Shown here: one piece after another, positions 62,837 to 64,000 of the stretch | Numbering within the stretch: the first letter of the stretch is position 1 | How the letters are laid out: every line of letters begins with the position of its first letter | From: Setaria digitata | Lineage: Eukaryota; Nematoda; Chromadorea; Rhabditida; Setariidae | Assembly (NCBI GenBank): GCA_003640385.1 | Contig: RCAB01000013.1 | Span: 186,001-250,000 of the forward strand | Direction: 5' to 3' | DNA: 64,000 nucleotides | Translations under genes and position numbers: made by a program | Notes under the pieces: model-generated | The model's database searches: none | What the model was told of the DNA's origin: nothing | The model's input: the letters and a program-made list of their open reading frames with translations, nothing else

Positions 62837-64000
62837 AGTGAATCTTAATATTGGTTTATCAGTAAGTTTAAAGAGCTTATCAGTTGCAATGAAAGTTCAC
62901 GTGGGTAAGTGTGTACCGTGAGAACAGGGCACTGAATGTGGTGTTAACTTAACTGAACAATGAACGAGTTAGTCGTGAACAAAACATTTGGCTTTCATAT
63001 GCTAGACTCTACGGCCACTACCAGCTGTAAGCAAGTAAACATAAAATATATTAAATTTGAATCCCAGGCTTAGGCAAAATTTACGACGAAATAAAAGAGG
63101 AGCGAAACATCAAATTTAAATTCCAAACTTGAATAAATTCTAAACTAACGAAACGAAAGAGATTAGGCCAGCTGAGAATGTCTTGCAGTACTGCACAGAA
63201 CATGAAATCTTTCCATTTGCACGTGAATTCGATAGGCGGGATTTATATTCTACACGCAGACCCTTTCTATGACTCGTATCAACACACAAAGCCTTCCTTT
63301 CTAGATTCATCTCCAGCTCGTAGATACGTCAGTACGCTCGCTCGACGCACGTGAACGTCATCTGCAGCGTTGCACAACATGCACGTCTAGACACGACGTG
63401 CACTTCGGTTTTCACCATGTTATTCACTGCAACGAAGAGAAGAGACTGTCAGAAGAGTGTTCCGGGCTGAGGAGTCAAAAAGGTCAAAGGGGTCACTTCT
63501 CAATCAGTCCACAGATATTCTCGTTGCCATTTGTACTTTCCTAGTACTTCCAGCGAGCCTTTCGTTCCGTCGTCTCCATTTTTTTCTTTAATTGCACAGA
63601 TCATCATATAGTTAATTAGCATCTTTACCCAATGTTATCAGTGGAGATTCTGCAGTTGGGGATCCTATGAACTCGCAAGTATGCTGAAGCAAGTTATTCA
63701 CAACCTTCCAGAAATTTTCAGAAGTTGTCACAAACAATTAGGGCAATAAGTCCACCTGAGCTAAATCATAATTTCAGCTGCAAACTAAAGTGATAAGGGC
63801 TGGGATTGTATTTGGCGTGCTAGTAGAGTAATGCAGCAGACGACGACCGTTTCATCAGTACAATACAATTTCCAGCCCTCGCCGGATATTTATTCACAAT
63901 ACGGTACGACCAGGTTATATGCTTCCTTCTCACTTTCTATCCCTACCTCTCATTCTTTTCCATCGTCCACACTTTCTGTTCGTACAGGAGTACTCTTGAA
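62837..64000. other. Upstream region of the coiled-coil gene
   Basis: No coding sequence is recognised. Three CACGTG palindromes lie at 62898-62903, 63220-63225 and 63348-63353, and the stretch 63300-63420 is unusually rich in CpG for this AT-rich window. This is the likely promoter region of the minus-strand coiled-coil gene and perhaps of a gene beyond the right edge. Confidence 0.5.
62898..63353. promoter_or_regulatory. Cluster of three CACGTG E-boxes
   Basis: CACGTG occurs at 62898-62903, 63220-63225 and 63348-63353, all within about 520 bases upstream of the coiled-coil gene ATG. CACGTG is the core site of bHLH-ZIP factors of the Max/TFEB type. At this base composition one copy in several kilobases would be expected by chance. 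Confidence 0.45.

Overview
The window looks like AT-rich nematode nuclear DNA. Evidence: genes split into many small exons, introns ending in TTTTCAG/TTTTAG-type acceptors, acceptor-like sites a few bases before several start codons (as expected for spliced-leader trans-splicing), and a nematode-type PDZ protein. Long introns and intergenic stretches are unlike the compact Caenorhabditis genome; a spirurid/filarial-type worm is my guess, not a demonstration. All exon coordinates below were built by hand from splice signals, reading phase and remembered family similarity. For the main models the exon lengths and phases sum to a complete open frame.

Layout. 1-7403: no supportable gene; a 107-bp direct duplication surrounds a single N at 6083. 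7404-10563 (+): nine-exon cytosolic NAD-dependent glycerol-3-phosphate dehydrogenase, 355 aa. 10564-30929: about 20 kb without a recognisable gene, holding a G-rich pentamer satellite, other simple repeats and one exon-like segment. 30930-32679 (+): five-exon, 404-aa protein with two tandem CXXC zinc fingers and a polyglutamine run. 50835-35784 (-): the CUX/CASP locus (ceh-44 type). Ten shared coiled-coil exons join either to sixteen exons encoding three CUT repeats and a homeodomain (CUX, 1237 aa, ending at 38413) or to five exons further downstream encoding the Golgi membrane protein CASP (676 aa, ending at 35784). 53446-52042 (-): the complex I subunit NDUFA8, 182 aa. 54153-54344 (+): a small unassigned ORF. 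54452-56584 (+): eight-exon two-PDZ protein, 450 aa. 62836-58593 (-): fourteen-exon coiled-coil protein of about 586 aa that I do not recognise. 62837-64000: upstream region with three CACGTG boxes.

The genes do not form one pathway: carbon/redox metabolism (GPDH), respiration (NDUFA8), Golgi trafficking and transcription from one locus (CASP/CUX), and a putative CpG-reading nuclear factor (CXXC protein). The most interesting points are the CUX/CASP split at one codon, the paired loss of one disulfide in the first CHCH motif of NDUFA8, the intact-plus-degenerate pair of CXXC fingers, the unrecognised coiled-coil gene with its E-box cluster, and the G-rich satellite.
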